Source of the DNA: Asaia prunellae JCM 25354
GTDB lineage: Bacteria > Pseudomonadota > Alphaproteobacteria > Acetobacterales > Acetobacteraceae
DNA length: 64,000 bases
Assembly: GCF_000613885.1 (NCBI RefSeq)
Contig: NZ_BAJV01000010.1
Coordinates: 1-64,000, forward strand
Direction of reading: 5' to 3'
The position numbers and the translations under genes were made by a program. Positions within the stretch are counted from its first letter, which is position 1. Every line of letters begins with the position of its first letter. The notes below the pieces were generated by a model. The model saw only the letters and a list, made by a program, of their open reading frames with translations. It was not told the DNA's origin and ran no database searches. Positions 1 to 9,061 of this stretch are shown one piece after another.

Positions 1-90
1 AAAATCCGGATCGCCCTGACATATTGAACAGACCGGTCGTGACTTATGCACAGGAAGACCGGGAACCTGTACGCCGCTTTCGCGCTGCCT

Positions 91-111
91 TCTTCACGAT
101 CTGCGTGAAGA
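91..111. other. Small inverted repeat upstream of first gene
   Basis: TCTTCACG (91-98) and CGTGAAGA (104-111) form a perfect 8-bp inverted repeat with a 5-nt loop, ending 9 nt before the ATG at 121. It could be the end of an upstream transcription unit or a 5' leader hairpin. No U-tract follows. The remaining bases 1-90 show no gene. Confidence 0.3.
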
Positions 112-120
112 GAAGATATC

Positions 121-651
121 ATGGTGATACCTGCGTTCCCCCCACCGGATGCCGAAGAAGTTATTGCTCACGGCAAGCCGACAGATAATGAGCTGCTTGC
201 TTATTATCGTTCAGAGATCCGGTTTGAGACGGAAACAGTCAATAGCCGTGTTCAGGCTTTGCTGAGTTCGCAGGCCTTTTTGGTGATCGCCTATGCGACA
301 GCCATGACAGGATCGACAACGCGCTGGGGCGACCATATGGCTATTCTCATTCCTCCACTGCTTTCTCTCCTCGGCTTCATGCTCACGCTCATGGCCTTAC
401 CGGGGATCAGAGCGGGCTATGCAGCTATTGGTAAATGGGACGAGAAGGAACAAAGCCTTCACCGGCAATGCCCCAATCTCTCCGAATTCACGCTTGCGAA
501 AAGCGATGAAGATGCACGAGCGATGACCCATCGTGCCCGGCGTGGCAGAATGTTCGCCCATCAGGCCCCCTTGGTCTTCCTGATTGCCTGGGCGATTTTT
601 GCGCTTATTCCCTTTTATCTTTACCGGGGCCTGTGGCTCACAAACCTATAG
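121..651 (+). CDS. Conserved hypothetical membrane protein, 176 aa
   Basis: Unrecognised inner-membrane protein. Residues 1-45 are polar and probably cytoplasmic (NELLAYYRSEIRFETETVNSR looks helical). Hydrophobic segments lie near residues 47-65, 74-97 and 150-170. Between the last two is a charged stretch of about 50 residues (KWDEKEQSLHRQ, KSDEDARAMTHRARRGR). This resembles small RipA/SMODS-like multi-pass proteins with a soluble loop, but there is no diagnostic motif. The start is the first ATG after an AGAGAAG-like ribosome site. It stands alone, convergent with the protease gene on the other strand. Function unknown. Confidence 0.7.
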   Translation: MVIPAFPPPDAEEVIAHGKPTDNELLAYYRSEIRFETETVNSRVQALLSSQAFLVIAYATAMTGSTTRWGDHMAILIPPLLSLLGFMLTLMALPGIRAGYAAIGKWDEKEQSLHRQCPNLSEFTLAKSDEDARAMTHRARRGRMFAHQAPLVFLIAWAIFALIPFYLYRGLWLTNL

Positions 652-713
652 GGCAAAGAGGCAGAAGCTGTTCCTGTACCGGCTTGTACTCGGGACATGC
701 TGAATTCAGGTTC

Positions 714-2114
714 CTAGTTGTGCAAGGCACTGGAAACCTGGACGGGCATAAGACACGCTACGCGTTCATTCATATCTAGGCTGAACCGCGCCAGACGGAG
801 AATGCCCGATGGAATCAATATATCCTCCATGGGGGACTGGATATATTTGATCGATGCCTGAGCTGCAAAATGCGTAAACTGTACATTGGCAGTGGTACTC
901 ACCGTGCGATACGCGACAGGCCCGGCAACGGTTACTAATGTTTTCTTCTGTGCCGACGCATTGAGAGAGGCTGGCAGGGCTTTTGTTCGTATTGACAGAA
1001 CAGAGGGAGAATTATCCCCTGTATCAAGAACGGCCATCTTCTCTGTGCCATCAAGAAGATAAGGGAAAAGAAGTCGAAACTCGACGCCGGCTATCGCTGA
1101 GCTGGCACGCAGAGGGTCGCGACAGTCAAAAGGCGCATGCGTGCCGAACCGGATTCTCTGGCTATCAATGGTAAGATGTCTGAGTTGCCCGAGTTGCGCC
1201 AGACCGAGTACCGGCCGCGGGAAGGCGGAGACTGAAAAAAGCTGGTTTCTCAGGATTGTTTTTCCAAGTTTGATTTCGGGAACGATCACGAAATTGGCCT
1301 GTATATTCTGGCTGAATCCGTCTGATATGCGTGATGATCTGGCGATAACGGGTAAATGAAAACGTGCGACGTAAGAAGCCGGAATCATCCCGTTCGCGCT
1401 GCCTGTATCAAGGACGACCCATTCTGAGGTGCCAAACAGGTTTGCCTGTACCTCCACATCGATCGCACGTTGCCCGTCCACGCGATTCCCCGAAGAGCGC
1501 AGCGGTAATTGCTCATCATCCGACGGCAGGATGGATTGTTCCGGGACTTTTGACGCTGGAACGAGAGGCGTGATCAGCGTGAGATTGGGGAATTTCAGAT
1601 TGGGAAGTTTGAAAAACGCCCGTGTTGGAGCGAAATAGGTCCGTTCGAGCCAGGCACCATGATTGATCCACCCTGGAACATCGCCGCGCAGGAGAAAATT
1701 CCCGCGTCTGATCGACTCGCCCAGCAGCAGGATCGCATTGATTTCATGAGATGTATCCGCATGTCGACCGACATCGCGTAATCCTCGGTCAAGTGCGGCA
1801 TCTGAAGCACGAAAATCGCCGTTTATGCGCGCAAGACCGGCGTCTGCCAGATCGACCAGGTATTGATCGATAGCTGAGTATGGTGATCTAGCCAGTATTT
1901 CTGCACGGATAGTGAGCAGGCCCGGGCGGTCGCCAGCTTCGATTGACTTGAAGATGCCAGGCTTGTCTACGGGATTGATCACGGGATCGGTAACAGGTGG
2001 CAACCCTTCATACATGACGTCGAAGCCCTGCACGGCAGGTGCCGCCTTTGCTGCATTGCCAGGCAGCAGGGCCAGGCAGGTGCAGAACATAATGGTCTTT
2101 TGGGGTGTTTTCAT
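714..2114 (-). CDS. Secreted retropepsin-like aspartic protease family protein
   Basis: A 466-aa protein with a likely signal peptide (MKTPQKTIMFCTCLALLPG, cleavage near AKA at residues 22-24). Residues 50-180 are helical and tetratricopeptide-like in character. Two aspartyl-protease half-domains follow, each with the catalytic triplet DTG: VVLDTGSANG near residues 233-242 and MAVLDTGDNS near residues 360-369. Two DTG halves in one chain form a self-contained pseudo-dimer, as in bacterial retropepsin-like (gag-asp/Asp_protease_2) proteins. I chose the ATG at 2114 over an upstream in-frame start because GGAG sits 9 nt upstream and the signal peptide then begins correctly. It follows the AGE gene on the same strand after about 100 nt. 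Periplasmic location and proteolysis are inferred. Confidence 0.75.
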   Translation of the reverse strand: MKTPQKTIMFCTCLALLPGNAAKAAPAVQGFDVMYEGLPPVTDPVINPVDKPGIFKSIEAGDRPGLLTIRAEILARSPYSAIDQYLVDLADAGLARINGDFRASDAALDRGLRDVGRHADTSHEINAILLLGESIRRGNFLLRGDVPGWINHGAWLERTYFAPTRAFFKLPNLKFPNLTLITPLVPASKVPEQSILPSDDEQLPLRSSGNRVDGQRAIDVEVQANLFGTSEWVVLDTGSANGMIPASYVARFHLPVIARSSRISDGFSQNIQANFVIVPEIKLGKTILRNQLFSVSAFPRPVLGLAQLGQLRHLTIDSQRIRFGTHAPFDCRDPLRASSAIAGVEFRLLFPYLLDGTEKMAVLDTGDNSPSVLSIRTKALPASLNASAQKKTLVTVAGPVAYRTVSTTANVQFTHFAAQASIKYIQSPMEDILIPSGILRLARFSLDMNERVACLMPVQVSSALHN

Positions 2115-2218
2115 GGTGATGGGCTCCGATGAGGATTGTTCATCAGGTGAGCCCATGTGGTTTTGTTGCAATACACTTTGCTGTCAGGGTGACAGTCTGC
2201 CGGGCGCGCGCTGTAGTC

Positions 2219-3378
2219 TCAGGTCAGGATGATCTGACGTCCCGCGCCGTAAATATGATAAAGCGAGCTTGCAGGCATATACTCGACCAGCCTGTCACCT
2301 TCTGCATCGATGTGATCGATCCAGCCCCTTTCAGGGAGGGGGGAGCAAACTGTTCCAGAAAATCATTTGCGAATGACGCTGACGCATCTGAATGATTGCC
2401 CAAGAGCCCATTCGTATGAAGAAGTCGCAGAAGTTCGGTCTGCGCCCAGATCCTGGCCGAACGTTCGAGCGGGATGCAGTGATCGGTCATGCTTTCAAGC
2501 ACCATATGGCGTGCATGGTCGCAGCCATGGCTGAACCCGGCATTGAACAACCGGGTGGAAGCGTCTGCTATCCACAAGGCGTCCTCATTCCTGCAATGGC
2601 CCAGACGTGCATATTCCTGCAGAAGCCACGACCACTCAAAGAGGTGACCCGGCTGAACCTGATTGTCTCCGAAGTCTTTGAGAGGCCGCCAGTCCGGGGC
2701 GAAGAATTCAAGCAGCAAGCCGCTGCGCGGGTCGATCAGCCTGGTTTTGGCGAGATCGACGAGCGCGGTCGCGCGGTCGAGAAAGAAACTGTCTCCTGTT
2801 GCCTCGAAAACAACGAGATAGGCTTCGAGCAGATGCATATGCGGGTTCTGACTCCGCATGGTTCCGTTGTCAGGGATAGCGTCAAGATAGCCCCCATTGG
2901 AGGCCGAAAAGATCTGGTCGATTTCTTCCGCAATCTGGCGTGCCATGGCCCTGTCTTCGGGACGGTTGGCGTAGCGTATGGCCCAGCCATAGGCGAAGAG
3001 AATGAAGGCATGCGCGTAGAGGTCGCGCTTTGTCTGTGCTGCACGATCTGTCGCGGCTATTGAGAAAATCCAGCCGGGCTGTCCATCGACGCCGTGATAG
3101 CGACGCTCTACCCCGTCCAGACAATCCAGAGCCTGAGTCCCTGCATCATGGACGCCATCAAGTGCAGCACGACAGAAGGTGGAAATCTGTCTGGCCTGCA
3201 CCATCAGGCGCAGAGCCTCGAGAGGGATCGGGCGTGCCGCCCAGTCCAGTCTTTCATGATAGAGTCCACGCTTGCGGTCGAAGCCCGCTTCGCTCCACAA
3301 GGGGAGGGCCTGACCGAAAAGCCAGTCACGCCAACGAATTTGCGTTTCGGAAGTCGTGTCTTCGATACTGCGCGTCAT
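2219..3378 (-). CDS. AGE-family sugar epimerase/isomerase, reading frame broken near its C-terminus
   Basis: Member of the N-acylglucosamine 2-epimerase / mannose isomerase (alpha/alpha-barrel) family. Typical pieces are RDLYAHAFILFAYG, QNPHMHLLEAYL and QPGHLFEWSWLL, with the His residues expected at the active site. The frame as read ends at 2224 with an unrelated tail. Restoring one base in the C4 run at 2325-2328 gives the expected family ending (GWIDHIDAEG, then MPASSLYHIYGAGRQ) and a stop at 2219-2221, for 386 aa. The start is 12 nt downstream of the hldE stop, so the two are probably co-transcribed. Substrate unknown; the context suggests an aldose/ketose step near ADP-heptose synthesis. 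The frameshift is probably a sequencing error. Confidence 0.82.
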
Positions 3379-3390
3379 ATCACCCAGATT

Positions 3391-4856
3391 TCAAACTTGT
3401 CCGGCGAGCGTCTCGTCCGGGCCTTTCTCGGCCTTCATCTTTCTGACGATCGATGTAGTCGAGCGACCAGATACCAGATCGGCCAGCACGACGCGACCAC
3501 CATAGGCTTTGACGATGTCGCCTCCTATGACCTGATCTTCAGTGTAATCGGCACCTTTGACCAGAATATCGGGTCTCAGCGCGTTGATCGTCTCATAAGG
3601 CGTATCTTCATCAAAGATCACCACAAGATCGACATCGCGCAATGCACCCATGACCGTGGCGCGGGCGCGTTCGTCCTGTAACGGCCTTTCTGCGCCCTTG
3701 AGCCTGCGCACCGATTGATCACTGTTAAGAGCGACAATCAGTTTGTCACCTTCCTCTGCTGCGGCTCGAATCAGGGCGATATGGCCAGGGTGCAGCAGAT
3801 CAAAGCAGCCATTGGTAAAAACGATTTTGGCGCCATGGTGACGCCAGGCTTCGATGATGTTCTGAGCCTCAGCCAAAGAGGCGATGACGCCATCCTTGTC
3901 TATTTTCAGTTTCAGCGCCGCATTCAGTTCTCCACGTGATACGGTAGCTGTGCCTAGCTTGCCGACGACGATTGCGGCGGCATTTGTTGCTATTACCATG
4001 GCCGTCTGCAGATCTGCCTTGGCCGAGATCATGGCAGCTATGGTTGCTACAACTGTATCGCCTGCCCCGGAAACATCGAAAACCTCGGATCTTGGCACGT
4101 GGGCATGAGTCATGCGGCCATTACGCTCAAGCAGAGTCATACCTTCTTCGGAACGTGTCACCAGTACGTCGCCGCCGAATTGCTCCTGAGCGGCGAGAGC
4201 TGCGAAATGGATTTCCGTATCACTTCCGACAGGTAGTCCGGTCGCGGCAGATAGCTCCTTGCGGTTCGGGGTAATGAGCTGCGCGCCTCTATAGACAGAG
4301 AGATCCTTGCGTTTTGGGTCAACCACCACGGGAATACCCCGCAAATTGGCAGCCCGGATAACCGCCTGAAGTACCTCGTCGCTCAGAACCCCCTTGGCAT
4401 AGTCCGAGCAGACCACGACATCGGTGTTTTCAAGTGCGCGCAAGGCGGAAGCAATCAGTTTTTCCTGGATGACAGGCGCTACAACAGTAGAGGTTCATCA
4501 TCGATTCGTACGATCTGTTGACGGCCACTGAGCACGCGCGTTTTGGTAATGGTTACCCAGTTTTCATCGTCGACCAGATAATCAAGCGAAATCGTGCTCT
4601 GTCGCGTTATGGCGTGTCGGAGTTCCCGGGCAGAAAGATCCTGCCCCACAAGACCGACGAGGCTGACAGCGCAACCGAGTGCAGCAGCATTCATGGCTAC
4701 ATTGGCTGCGCCACCCGGTACGGAACTGTGCTTGGCACGCAGGAGGACAGGTACGGGCGCTTCGGGTGAGATCCGGTCGACAGAACCGTGAACATAACAG
4801 TCGAGAAGCAGATCCCCGATGATCAAGACCCTGCCAAAAGTGAAGTCGTTAATCAT
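3391..4856 (-). CDS. hldE: Bifunctional heptose 7-phosphate kinase / heptose 1-phosphate adenylyltransferase HldE (frameshifted)
   Basis: Makes ADP-D-glycero-beta-D-manno-heptose for the lipopolysaccharide inner core. The N-terminal PfkB-type kinase domain starts FGRVLIIGDLLLDCYV, contains PGGAANVAMNAAALG, and has the anion-hole motif DVSGAGDTV. The C-terminal nucleotidyltransferase domain has FTNGCFDLLHPGHI (HxGH), VALNSDQSVRRLKG and LVKGADYTEDQVIGG. The frame is interrupted near 4477-4492: the first part stops after RIDDEPLLL, and one restored base joins it to VVAPVIQEKLIASALRALEN. The joined protein is 488 aa, close to E. coli HldE. Divergent from htrA, with an AGE epimerase immediately downstream. 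Since the gene encodes a core LPS enzyme, the frameshift is probably an assembly error. Confidence 0.92.
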
Positions 4857-5113
4857 CTGGCTTCCCCGGGAGATCGTTTGCTACCCGATATTGTTTCAGT
4901 CACGATAAATCCTTCGGATATCAGCTGCCCTCCTAGTCCTGCCAAAGCCGGGGCGGAATGACAATCCTCGCCTGATCAGCCGAAAATGGTTGCCGGATTC
5001 GCTTTCACAAGAACGAAAAGGGAAAGAAGAGATGAAGAGAGAGCTGGAATCATTTCAGTTCTGCGCTATCGTGCCGTCATGAATCCCCTTATCTCCCTGC
5101 TTGTGGTTTCTTG

Positions 5114-6295
5114 ATGCGCGCAGTCCTTGCCCTCGTACTTCTTGCCGGGTTTGGCGTTTCACAGGCTTATGCCTTGCCGTCCTTTCTTGAGAAATTCCTG
5201 CCGCGACCGCCGCCATCGCCCAGTCATCCAGTAATCCCTGCGGTGCCGCCTGCCAGTGTGGTACAGATTCCTGCTCAGGCTGCCGTGCCCGATGGTACGC
5301 CAGCCTTGCCTCCGGTTCTGGTGCAGTCAGGGCCGCTTTCTTTTGCTCCGCTGGTACAGCGTGTGATTCCGGCTGTCGTGAATATTGCTATCACTCAGAT
5401 CAGCTCGGAAGGAGGAGGGAAAGTACCTGCCCAGATCAAGGGTACACCTCTCGAAAAGCGTTATCGCGAGAAAATGCAGCGCCATCAGGAGGAGATCCTG
5501 GGAGCCGGGTCGGGATTTATCGTCGACCCTTCAGGCATCATTGTAACGAATGATCATGTGGTGGGTGATGCGGATAATGTGACTGTCTCGCTTTCGAACG
5601 GGCAGGAGCTGCCAGCGAAGCTGATAGGGGTGGATGCCCTGACCGATATTGCCGTCATCAAGGTCGAATCACCCAAGCCGTTGCCTTACGTAACCTGGGG
5701 TGACAGCCACAAGGTGAGTGTGGGGGACTGGATTCTTGTGGCAGGTAACCCCTTTGGATTTGGGTCATCTGTCAGTGCCGGTATCGTCTCAGCGCGTGGA
5801 CGTGACCTTGGGGCGGGATCACTCGATGATTTCCTTCAGCTCGATGCACCGATCAATCCGGGTAATTCCGGGGGACCCGCTTTCAATATGCGTGGTCAGG
5901 TCGTTGCGGTGAATGCAGCAATGGTTTCACCGGCAGGAGGGTCAGTGGGAATTGGTTTTGGTATTCCGTCCGAAATCGTTGCGCCGATTGTTGATGAAAT
6001 CCGCCGTACGGGTCATGTCGATCATGGGTGGCTTGGTGTGACGCTTGATGATGGCGACGGTTCGGTTGTCTTGGTCGATGTCGATCGCAACGGTCCGGCG
6101 CAGAAAGGCGGGCTGATGAAGGGCGACAAGATCATGGCCATCAATGACGCGACAGTCGAGAACGGACGCGCCCTGCTGAGGATTGTGGCAGCAGGCAAGC
6201 CTGATAATGCTGTTACATTCAGGGTTGTTCGCAAGGGCAAGACAATTATGGTCACCCTGCCTATCGGAAAACGTCCGGCAGATGCGGATGAATGA
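5114..6295 (+). CDS. HtrA/Deg-family periplasmic serine protease with one PDZ domain
   Basis: A 393-aa trypsin-fold quality-control protease. The signal peptide is MRAVLALVLLAGFGVSQAYA. A Pro-rich linker (residues 27-67) precedes the protease domain. The catalytic triad is His148 (VTNDHVV), Asp178 (ALTDIAV) and Ser252 (NPGNSGGPA). A single C-terminal PDZ domain (HGWLGVTLDDGDG to VTFRVVRKG) makes it shorter than two-PDZ DegP. The start is ATG 5114; the TTG just before it is less likely. A short frame, MNPLISLLVVS, runs from 5079 and ends in a TGATG overlap with this start. It precedes a two-component pair by 119 nt, so a role in envelope stress under that system is plausible. degP or degQ cannot be assigned. 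Confidence 0.9.
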   Translation: MRAVLALVLLAGFGVSQAYALPSFLEKFLPRPPPSPSHPVIPAVPPASVVQIPAQAAVPDGTPALPPVLVQSGPLSFAPLVQRVIPAVVNIAITQISSEGGGKVPAQIKGTPLEKRYREKMQRHQEEILGAGSGFIVDPSGIIVTNDHVVGDADNVTVSLSNGQELPAKLIGVDALTDIAVIKVESPKPLPYVTWGDSHKVSVGDWILVAGNPFGFGSSVSAGIVSARGRDLGAGSLDDFLQLDAPINPGNSGGPAFNMRGQVVAVNAAMVSPAGGSVGIGFGIPSEIVAPIVDEIRRTGHVDHGWLGVTLDDGDGSVVLVDVDRNGPAQKGGLMKGDKIMAINDATVENGRALLRIVAAGKPDNAVTFRVVRKGKTIMVTLPIGKRPADADE

Positions 6296-6414
6296 GCAGA
6301 GAACCTGCTCTTGGCTCTTTCTTCTCGCGCATAACTGAAAGATAATGACGTCACCGTAAAGTGAGGGTGGCGACATGTGTACCTGCCGGCACCCCTCGAA
6401 GCCAAGGATTGACC

Positions 6415-7095
6415 ATGCGTATTCTGCTTGTCGAGGACGATCCAACCGTCAGAAGCTTCATCGTGAAGGGACTGAAGGAGACGGGACACCTTGTCGAGGA
6501 AGCTGATAATGGAAAGGATGGTCTGTTTCTTGCCGTTAGCGAGAATTTCGATATCGTAATTCTCGACCGTATGTTGCCCGGTGGCATTGACGGTTTGCGT
6601 ATTCTCGAAACGCTACGCGCACAGAACAATGCTACCCCCGTTCTGCTTCTTTCTGCTCTGGCCGATGTTGACGAGCGTGTTGCTGGTCTCAAGGCTGGTG
6701 GCGACGACTACATGACCAAGCCCTTCGCTTTCTCCGAGCTTCTGGCTCGTGTAGAGGCTCTGGCCCGTCGTGGCAGTGCCGAGCAGGCACCGCAGACCAA
6801 GCTGGTCGTCGCTGATCTGGAAATGGATCTGCTCTCCCGCACAGTAAAGCGGGGCGAAGAGAGGATTGACCTTCAGCCACGAGAGTTTCGTCTGCTGGAG
6901 TTTCTGATGCGTCATGCCGGTCAGGTCGTAACCCGTACCATGCTGCTGGAGCGGGTCTGGGATTATCACTTTGACCCGCAGACAAACGTGATTGACGTGC
7001 ATGTCTCGCGTCTGCGTCAGAAAGTTGACAAGCCTTTCGAGACCGCACTGATCCACACGATTCGTAATGCAGGTTATATCCTGCGCGCCAACTAA
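6415..7095 (+). CDS. OmpR/PhoB-type response regulator
   Basis: A 226-aa DNA-binding response regulator. The receiver domain starts MRILLVEDDPTV, with acidic residues at 7-9, phosphoacceptor Asp51 (VILDRMLPG) and the conserved Lys in DDYMTKPFAF. The C-terminal winged helix has the typical ending (NVIDVHVSRLRQKVD, then IHTIRNAGYILR). The ATG at 6415 is used because the receiver domain starts exactly there; an upstream in-frame extension adds only unrelated sequence. It is followed after 18 nt by its probable kinase and preceded by the HtrA protease, as in envelope-stress modules. The target genes are unknown. Confidence 0.93.
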   Translation: MRILLVEDDPTVRSFIVKGLKETGHLVEEADNGKDGLFLAVSENFDIVILDRMLPGGIDGLRILETLRAQNNATPVLLLSALADVDERVAGLKAGGDDYMTKPFAFSELLARVEALARRGSAEQAPQTKLVVADLEMDLLSRTVKRGEERIDLQPREFRLLEFLMRHAGQVVTRTMLLERVWDYHFDPQTNVIDVHVSRLRQKVDKPFETALIHTIRNAGYILRAN

Positions 7096-7113
7096 ACAGG
7101 ATCTCCGGTTTTC

Positions 7114-8526
7114 ATGAGGTTCAGCCTGTCGCGCTTTCCCATGCTTCGAATGTGGTGGAAGCGCGCCTGGCGCTTTCGCTCGGCAGGTCTTGGATTCTCG
7201 CTTGGTTACGGGCTGGTCTTTGCCCTGTCGGCCACGCTTTTTCTGACTTTCCTGTGGTGGCATACAATCGGTGCTCTTGAGCGGGAAGTCGGTCAGGCGG
7301 TCGATGCCGACGCCCATGGTCTTGCTGAACGCTGGATGCAGGGTGGTTTGCCCAGCCTGCAACGGGCCATTCAGGATCGCCTTGATCAGGATGTCGAGGA
7401 TCAGGATCTCTATCTTCTGATCACGCCGGGGGGGCAGCGCCTTGCCGGAAACATGCCCTCATGGCCAGAGGCCGTCCAACGAGCCGATCGCTTCTATACG
7501 CTGAAGATCAGCCGGGCCGGAAACACGACTTCAGCTGCCATGCACGCTTACGTGCTGCCTGACGGGCTGCAATTGCTGGTAGGGCGCGATATCAGAGGGC
7601 GCGATATCCTGCGTCGCGTCCTGACAGAAACCTTTATCTGGTCCTGGCTCATGGTAACGGCGCTGGCGATCGGAGGAGCATGGGTCGTACGGGGTATTTT
7701 CAGCCGTATTCTCACTTCAATCGCCCGGACTACGACGGCTCTGGCCAATGGTGATATGCGACAGCGCATGCCACTCGTCGGGAACGAGGTCGATCTGGTG
7801 GCGCATTCGATCAACCGGATGCTGGATCGCATTTCCAAGTTGATGGAAGGGGTGAAGCAGGTTTCCAACTCGATTGCCCATGATCTGCGTACGCCGATCA
7901 CGCGTGCCCGCAATCGTCTGGAAGATGCTGCACTGCACGCCAGAACCACAGAAGAGATGCATGAGGCAATCTATCGTGCGGTGGCGGATCTCGATCATGT
8001 CACCGCAGTTTTTGACGCGCTTATGCGTATTGCCCAGATCGAGGCAGGGGCAAGACGGGCTGCATTCGAGACAACTGACCTCATTACGCCTCTTCGTGAT
8101 ATTGCTGAGCTTTACGACGCAACGGCAGAAGAAGCCGGATTGCAGGTTTCTCTCGACCTGCCGCAACGGCTTATGTTTTTCGGGGATGCAAGACTGATCC
8201 AGCAGGCTGTGGCGAACATGATTGATAACGCCATCAAGTTTTCGCCCCCTGAAACAACGGTGACCTTGCGTGCCAGCGTATCCGGTACTCTGGTGCGTAT
8301 CAGCGTGACGGATGAGGGGCCGGGCATGTCGGAGGAAGATCTTGCCCGCGCATCCGAACGGTTCTTTCGTGCTGATCAGGCGCGTAATACGCCTGGAGCA
8401 GGGCTTGGTCTGTCGCTTGTCCAGGCTGTGGCCCAGCTTCATGGAGGCAGTCTGGTGCTTGAGCCGCTTCAGCGTGGACTACGTGTGGTGCTCAGTCTTC
8501 CTGTTGAGGAAAATACCCTCACCTGA
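7114..8526 (+). CDS. Membrane sensor histidine kinase (HAMP, HisKA, HATPase)
   Basis: A 470-aa orthodox sensor kinase. TM1 is near residues 24-47 and TM2 near 171-195, enclosing a periplasmic sensor region of about 120 residues. A HAMP domain follows (SIARTTTALANGDMRQRMP). The phosphoacceptor is His256 in SNSIAHDLRTPITRAR. The ATP-binding boxes are present: N box NMIDNAIKFSP, G1 DEGPGMSEED and G2 GAGLGLSLVQ. It starts 18 nt after the response regulator stop, so the two are co-transcribed and form a cognate pair. The signal is not evident; proximity to htrA suggests envelope protein stress. Confidence 0.93.
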   Translation: MRFSLSRFPMLRMWWKRAWRFRSAGLGFSLGYGLVFALSATLFLTFLWWHTIGALEREVGQAVDADAHGLAERWMQGGLPSLQRAIQDRLDQDVEDQDLYLLITPGGQRLAGNMPSWPEAVQRADRFYTLKISRAGNTTSAAMHAYVLPDGLQLLVGRDIRGRDILRRVLTETFIWSWLMVTALAIGGAWVVRGIFSRILTSIARTTTALANGDMRQRMPLVGNEVDLVAHSINRMLDRISKLMEGVKQVSNSIAHDLRTPITRARNRLEDAALHARTTEEMHEAIYRAVADLDHVTAVFDALMRIAQIEAGARRAAFETTDLITPLRDIAELYDATAEEAGLQVSLDLPQRLMFFGDARLIQQAVANMIDNAIKFSPPETTVTLRASVSGTLVRISVTDEGPGMSEEDLARASERFFRADQARNTPGAGLGLSLVQAVAQLHGGSLVLEPLQRGLRVVLSLPVEENTLT

Positions 8527-8613
8527 GGCGCTTCCTCCTGATAGTTGACGACTTAAACAAGTTTCATGCGTCGCCCACGATGAGGCAATATGGACCTTAA
8601 TAGTAGGGATTGC

Positions 8614-8943
8614 ATGACCCAAATGGCTTGTGCACTATTCTGCCTGACATGCATTCTTGGCCTGCCCGGTGTTGCCAAGGCTGGAAACAGCGCGTCACCT
8701 GTAGTGACATCAGTCCGACCTGAAGCTGTTCCCATGGCAGTTACCAGCGATACGCTGGATTATTGCAAAAGCCTCGCACGCAAGGTGCACCGTAGATTGA
8801 GACAGTCGGTAATGGCACCGGCTCCTGTAGTGAGCCAGGTTATCTATCTGGAGCGTGAAGGCGAGCTGCTTTGTGCGCATGGTCACCTGCGCTTGGGTAT
8901 TACTCAGGAGAGACGCGCCATGGTTGCTCTCATGCGCTCGTGA
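8614..8943 (+). CDS. Small secreted hypothetical protein with two conserved-looking cysteines
   Basis: A 109-aa exported protein of unknown function. A signal peptide (MTQMACALFCLTCILGLPG, cleavage near AKA) is followed by about 85 mature residues. A heptad-rich helix (DTLDYCKSLARKVHRRLRQS) precedes a block reading EGELLCAHGHLRLGITQERRA. The two mature cysteines (DYC and LLC) could form a disulfide. I recall similar small secreted proteins in acetic acid bacteria but cannot name a family. The ATG at 8614 has AGGGA 5 nt upstream and gives the better signal peptide; an in-frame ATG at 8590 is the alternative. It may be the last gene of the htrA/two-component unit (87 nt gap). Confidence 0.6.
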   Translation: MTQMACALFCLTCILGLPGVAKAGNSASPVVTSVRPEAVPMAVTSDTLDYCKSLARKVHRRLRQSVMAPAPVVSQVIYLEREGELLCAHGHLRLGITQERRAMVALMRS

Positions 8944-9061
8944 AGATTCAAAACATCTCCTGCTCACTATCGTTTGCCGGTGGTTCGGAGTAATCCAGTC
9001 TCGCGTTTGATGCAGCATTGCCGGACAGTTCTGGCGTGTGTTTGACGATGGATGACCGGCC

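Noticed and set aside
3391-4856. hldE halves as separate genes (split HldA plus HldC-like)
   Set aside because: The break falls inside the kinase domain, not between the kinase and transferase domains, so it is not a natural two-gene arrangement.
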